From positions 157,662 through 221,661 of the forward strand of contig NZ_LMUE01000017.1 in assembly GCF_009766065.1 (NCBI RefSeq): 64,000 nucleotides of DNA. Direction: 5' to 3'. The translations under genes and the position numbers were made by a program. The stretch's first letter is position 1; every line of letters starts with the position of its first letter. Of the stretch, positions 61,138 to 64,000 are shown one piece after another. The notes below the pieces were generated by a model. The model ran no database searches, was not told the DNA's origin, and was given only the letters and a program-made list of their open reading frames with translations. Source of the DNA: Dyella sp. S184 (GTDB taxonomy: Bacteria > Pseudomonadota > Gammaproteobacteria > Xanthomonadales > Rhodanobacteraceae).

Positions 61138-61848
61138 TCAGCGTGCCGCATCCAGTTCCGGGTAGTGGCGGAAGATGCCGTCCTCGTTGAAGGCCAGTCG
61201 GCGCGGCGAGGCCAGGTAGGCGGCGATCCGTGGCCGCTCGGCGACTTGCGCGGCGAGGGCGTGCAAATGCGGCAGCTTGCGACGCAGCCGGCGCATCGCC
61301 TGCGGGAAGGCATAATCGAGCCCGCTCATGATCTGAAACAGCGAGAGATCGACGTAGGAGTGGGCGGACAACGCGCGCAGGCCATCGCTGCGTACCAGCA
61401 CATCTTCGAAATAGCCGAGGTATTTGGGCAGCCGGTGCTGGCGGAAGTCTTCCGCGCGTTGTAGCGCGGCGGCGCGCTGATCCTTGTAATACAGGCTGCT
61501 GGCGATCGGGTGGTGGGTGTCGTGTACCTCGGCAACCAGGTCGGTGACGGTCAGCTGCAACTGGTGTGCATAAAGCCCGGCCACCGCCCCTGCCGGCACC
61601 AGCTTCAGCCGTGGCGCCAGGTAAAGCAGGATCGCGGCGGTCTGCGTGATCACCGTGCGTCCGACTTTGAGGAAGGGCGGCGCGAACGGCAGCGCACCGG
61701 CCTGGTCACCCGCAAGAAACGGCATGATGGCGTCGTCGCCCTGTTCCCGTGCGATATCGACGTAGTCTGCACCGGCGTCTTCCAGCGCCAGTCGCACGAA
61801 CTCACCGCGCCCCTGGATGCCGGACCAGTAGTAAAGCTGATAGCGCAT
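61138..61848 (-). CDS. glutathione S-transferase family protein
   Basis: A 236-residue protein. The N-terminal thioredoxin-like domain starts YQLYYWSGIQGRGEFVRLAL, with the usual Tyr/Ser catalytic position near the start, and the glutathione-binding TQTAAILLYLA segment is present. The all-helical second domain follows with DLVAEVHDTHHP and YVDLSLFQIMSGLDYAFP. It resembles the sigma/alpha-like eukaryotic-type GST group. Substrate unknown; probably detoxification. Confidence 0.88.
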   Translation of the reverse strand: MRYQLYYWSGIQGRGEFVRLALEDAGADYVDIAREQGDDAIMPFLAGDQAGALPFAPPFLKVGRTVITQTAAILLYLAPRLKLVPAGAVAGLYAHQLQLTVTDLVAEVHDTHHPIASSLYYKDQRAAALQRAEDFRQHRLPKYLGYFEDVLVRSDGLRALSAHSYVDLSLFQIMSGLDYAFPQAMRRLRRKLPHLHALAAQVAERPRIAAYLASPRRLAFNEDGIFRHYPELDAAR

Positions 61849-61938
61849 AGCGGCCTCCCTTGAGTGCCGTCGAGGCTAGGCGCGTCGGGTTCAAGGCGAT
61901 GTGAGCGAGTGGCTTGCCCGTTGATGAGTGGGTCGCGC

Positions 61939-62856
61939 TCAGCCCGGTTTCGATGGCGCGCGCCGCGCTGGCGACAGCTGAGCAGCCATGTCGCGGATCT
62001 GTGTCCATACCAGCTCGGCCACCGGCGACAGCGAGCGGTGACGGCGGCGGATCAGGGTGACGGCGCGCCTCGCGATGGGCGTCAGCGGACGTACCACCAA
62101 TTGCTCCGAGGCAGGCATCGACAGGCTGGGCGTGATGCTGATGCCCAGTCCCGCCTCGACCATGCGGAAGGCGGTATGCGTATGTCCGGTCTGTTGCACC
62201 ACGTCCGCTGCGATGTGGTGGGCTAGCAACTGATCGTCGATCAATCGGCGGCTGCCCGAGGTATGGTCGAGCAGCACCAGTGGTTCATCCTGGAGCTTCT
62301 TCCACGGTACCGCAGTGAGTTTTGCCAGCGGATGGTCGCGCCGGCAAACCAGCACGAACGGGTCATGCAGAATCGTTTCACTGTGGAACGCCTCGGGGTC
62401 GGCCGGTTCGATCGCCAGGCCGAAATCCACCTCGCCGCCACGCACGCTGTCCAGCACCAGGGTCTGCACCTGATCATGCAGCTGCACGGTCAGCTCGGGA
62501 TAGTGGTGGGCGCAGGCGGCGATGCACTGCGGCATCAGTCCGGCGGACAGCGTCGGCACAGCCGCGACGCGCACCTTGCCGTGACGGCGCTCGCTTTCCG
62601 AGTGGACGTGGCTCAGCACGCCCTCGAGTTCCTCGAGCACGCGCTCCATGGCACTTTGCAGATAACGGCCCGCCTCAGTCGGCACCACTTCGCGTGTATT
62701 GCGGTCGAACAGCCGTACGTCGAGTTCGGCTTCGAGGTCCGCAACGAGGCGGCTTACCGCCGGCTGGGTCAGGTGCAAGCTTTCCGCGGCACGGCGGAAA
62801 TGCTGCAGTCTGGCAACAGCCAGGAAAGCACGCAGCTGGCGCAGGCTGACATTCAT
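61939..62856 (-). CDS. LysR-family transcriptional regulator
   Basis: A 305-residue regulator with the N-terminal winged HTH (VSLRQLRAFLAVARLQHFRR to AVSRLVADLE) and a periplasmic-binding-protein-like effector domain from about 95 (RVAAVPTLSAGLMPQCIA). It is divergent from the bile acid:Na+ symporter-like gene with a 114-bp shared region containing an AT-rich palindrome, the normal layout for a LysR regulator and its target. The inducer is unknown. Confidence 0.92.
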   Translation of the reverse strand: MNVSLRQLRAFLAVARLQHFRRAAESLHLTQPAVSRLVADLEAELDVRLFDRNTREVVPTEAGRYLQSAMERVLEELEGVLSHVHSESERRHGKVRVAAVPTLSAGLMPQCIAACAHHYPELTVQLHDQVQTLVLDSVRGGEVDFGLAIEPADPEAFHSETILHDPFVLVCRRDHPLAKLTAVPWKKLQDEPLVLLDHTSGSRRLIDDQLLAHHIAADVVQQTGHTHTAFRMVEAGLGISITPSLSMPASEQLVVRPLTPIARRAVTLIRRRHRSLSPVAELVWTQIRDMAAQLSPARRAPSKPG

Positions 62857-62879
62857 GTGGATATGGTATCAGTGCATAA

Positions 62880-62900
62880 GATAAAACGATTTGATTTATC
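62880..62900. promoter_or_regulatory. candidate LysR operator
   Basis: GATAAA-N9-TTTATC (62880-62900), with outer GCAT/ATGC flanks, in the intergenic region between the divergent LysR gene and the carrier gene. It is A/T-rich in an otherwise GC-rich stretch and carries the T-N11-A type symmetry expected of LysR boxes. Its centre lies about 35 bp from the regulator start and 80 bp from the carrier start. Confidence 0.55.
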
Positions 62901-62970
62901 AATGCAGGAGCGGTGCAATAGCTGCACCTGACTACCCGCGCCGTCGTTCCAGACGGCATGCCGAGTACCC

Positions 62971-63981
62971 ATGCTTCGCCGTTTCCTTCCCGATCGTTTT
63001 ACCTGTGCCTTGCTATGCACGGTGCTGCTGGCCAGCGTACTGCCATGTCGCGGCGCTGCCGCGCAGGTGTTTGGCGTGCTCACCGATGTGGCGATCGCGC
63101 TGCTGTTCTTCCTGCACGGCGCCAAGCTATCGCGCACGGCGGTGGTCGCCGGCCTCACCAACTGGCGGCTGCATCTGACGGTGCTGGCCAGCACCTTCGT
63201 ACTGTTCCCGTTGCTGGGGTTTCTGTTGCGACCGGTGCTGTCGCCGCTGGTGACGCCGGACCTGTATATGGGTGTGTTGTTCCTGTGCATGTTGCCGTCG
63301 ACGGTGCAGTCGTCGATCGCATTCACCTCGATCGCACGCGGCAATGTTTCCGCCGCGGTGTGCTCGGCGTCTGCTTCCAGCTTGCTCGGCATCTTCATCA
63401 CCCCGCTGCTGGTGGGCGCCTTGCTGGAGTCGCATGGGCACGGTGGCATGTCGTGGGATGCGGTAGGCGGCATCGTGCTGCAACTGCTGGTGCCGTTCGT
63501 GGCCGGGCAGGTGGCGCAGCGCTGGATCGGCGGCTGGGTGCAGAAACACAAGCCGCTGGTCGGCGTGGTCGATCAGGGCTCGATTCTGCTGGTGGTCTAT
63601 ACCGCGTTCAGTGCGGCCGTACTGGAAGGGTTGTGGAAGCAGACCCCGCTGCCGGTGCTGGGCGGCCTGCTCATCGTCAATGCGGTGCTGCTGACGCTGG
63701 CGCTGCTGCTCACCACCTACGGTTCGCGTGCGTTGGGCTTCTGCAAGGACGACGAGATCACCATCGTGTTCTGCGGCTCCAAGAAGAGCCTGGCCAGCGG
63801 CGTGCCGATGGCCAAGGTGCTGTTTGCCGGCCATCCGCTGGGCATGATCGTGCTGCCGATCATGCTGTTCCACCAGATCCAGCTGATGACCTGCGCGGTG
63901 CTGGCGCGTCGCTATGCACGGCGACTCGACGCGGCGGCGCCGTCGATGCCAGGCGAGGCGGATGTCGCGCCAGCGAACTGA
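62971..63981 (+). CDS. bile acid:sodium symporter-like (SBF/YocS type) carrier
   Basis: A 336-residue inner-membrane carrier with about nine or ten helices. LYMGVLFLCMLPSTVQSSIA and IVFCGSKKSLASGVPMAKVL are the conserved crossover segments of the SBF-like (PF13593) group, whose bacterial members transport organic anions with Na+. ATG 62971 (MLRRFLPDRFTCALL) is chosen. It is divergent from the LysR regulator, which probably controls it. Substrate not deducible. Confidence 0.9.
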   Translation: MLRRFLPDRFTCALLCTVLLASVLPCRGAAAQVFGVLTDVAIALLFFLHGAKLSRTAVVAGLTNWRLHLTVLASTFVLFPLLGFLLRPVLSPLVTPDLYMGVLFLCMLPSTVQSSIAFTSIARGNVSAAVCSASASSLLGIFITPLLVGALLESHGHGGMSWDAVGGIVLQLLVPFVAGQVAQRWIGGWVQKHKPLVGVVDQGSILLVVYTAFSAAVLEGLWKQTPLPVLGGLLIVNAVLLTLALLLTTYGSRALGFCKDDEITIVFCGSKKSLASGVPMAKVLFAGHPLGMIVLPIMLFHQIQLMTCAVLARRYARRLDAAAPSMPGEADVAPAN

Positions 63982-64000
63982 GGCGCGTCGACGCCTGCCG

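Overview
The window is about 64 kb of high-GC gammaproteobacterial chromosome. Gene content and order point to the Xanthomonadales, most likely a Rhodanobacter- or Dyella-like member of the Rhodanobacteraceae: an aa3 oxidase operon with SURF1, CtaA and CtaB, rpsU-yqeY-dnaG near tsaD, hemD-hemX-hemY, and polA followed by a candidate C-rich-loop small RNA. That placement is inference from context, because no rRNA or marker comparison could be run. I saw no tRNA or rRNA genes, CRISPR array, prophage, integrase or insertion sequence. Nearly all the DNA is compact, well-conserved core genome.

Layout. 1-7.8 kb: cytochrome c oxidase subunits II, I and III, a 48-residue membrane protein, a strong terminator, then SURF1, a CxxxC membrane protein, heme A synthase (ctaA) and heme O synthase (ctaB). 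7.8-14.7 kb: a TPR-sulfotransferase, then a long structured leader with a small ORF ahead of the Mg2+ P-type ATPase mgtA, followed by an Na+/phosphate cotransporter. 15-20.7 kb: a tripartite HME-type RND efflux operon. 20.7-26.3 kb: a DedA protein, dnaG, a GNAT enzyme, a DUF1328 protein, a YqeY protein, rpsU and tsaD. 26.3-29.7 kb: RluF, a YadGH-type ABC exporter and a ferredoxin/flavodoxin-NADP reductase. 29.8-35.2 kb: a four-gene chaperone-usher fimbrial operon (pilin, chaperone, usher, tip adhesin). 35.6-40.1 kb: a six-gene operon (membrane protein, XRE regulator, S33 peptidase-like hydrolase, small membrane protein, NatA-like and NatB-like ABC genes). 40-50.5 kb: housekeeping genes on the minus strand (folE, rmuC, an RlmI-like methyltransferase, a SrkA-like kinase, thioesterases, a rhodanese-like protein). 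50.5-53.8 kb: hemD-hemX-hemY. 54.4-60 kb: uvrD, a DUF3185 protein, the small RNA and polA. 60-64 kb: a DUF2782 protein, an EamA protein, a glutathione S-transferase, and a LysR regulator divergent from a bile-acid:Na+ symporter-like carrier.

How the genes work together. The first block makes a complete aa3 terminal oxidase with its heme A pathway, although the copper chaperone Cox11/CtaG is missing from its expected place. Further along, the hem genes supply heme precursor.

Most notable observations: (1) a roughly 120-nt candidate small RNA beside polA with three C-rich hairpin loops, resembling Xanthomonas sX13; (2) a consensus-like promoter, multi-hairpin leader and small ORF upstream of mgtA; (3) the six-gene XRE/hydrolase/NatAB operon of unknown function; (4) a rhodanese-like protein with no cysteine and a Sco-like CxxxC protein with no histidine; (5) several perfect inverted repeats with no assigned role.
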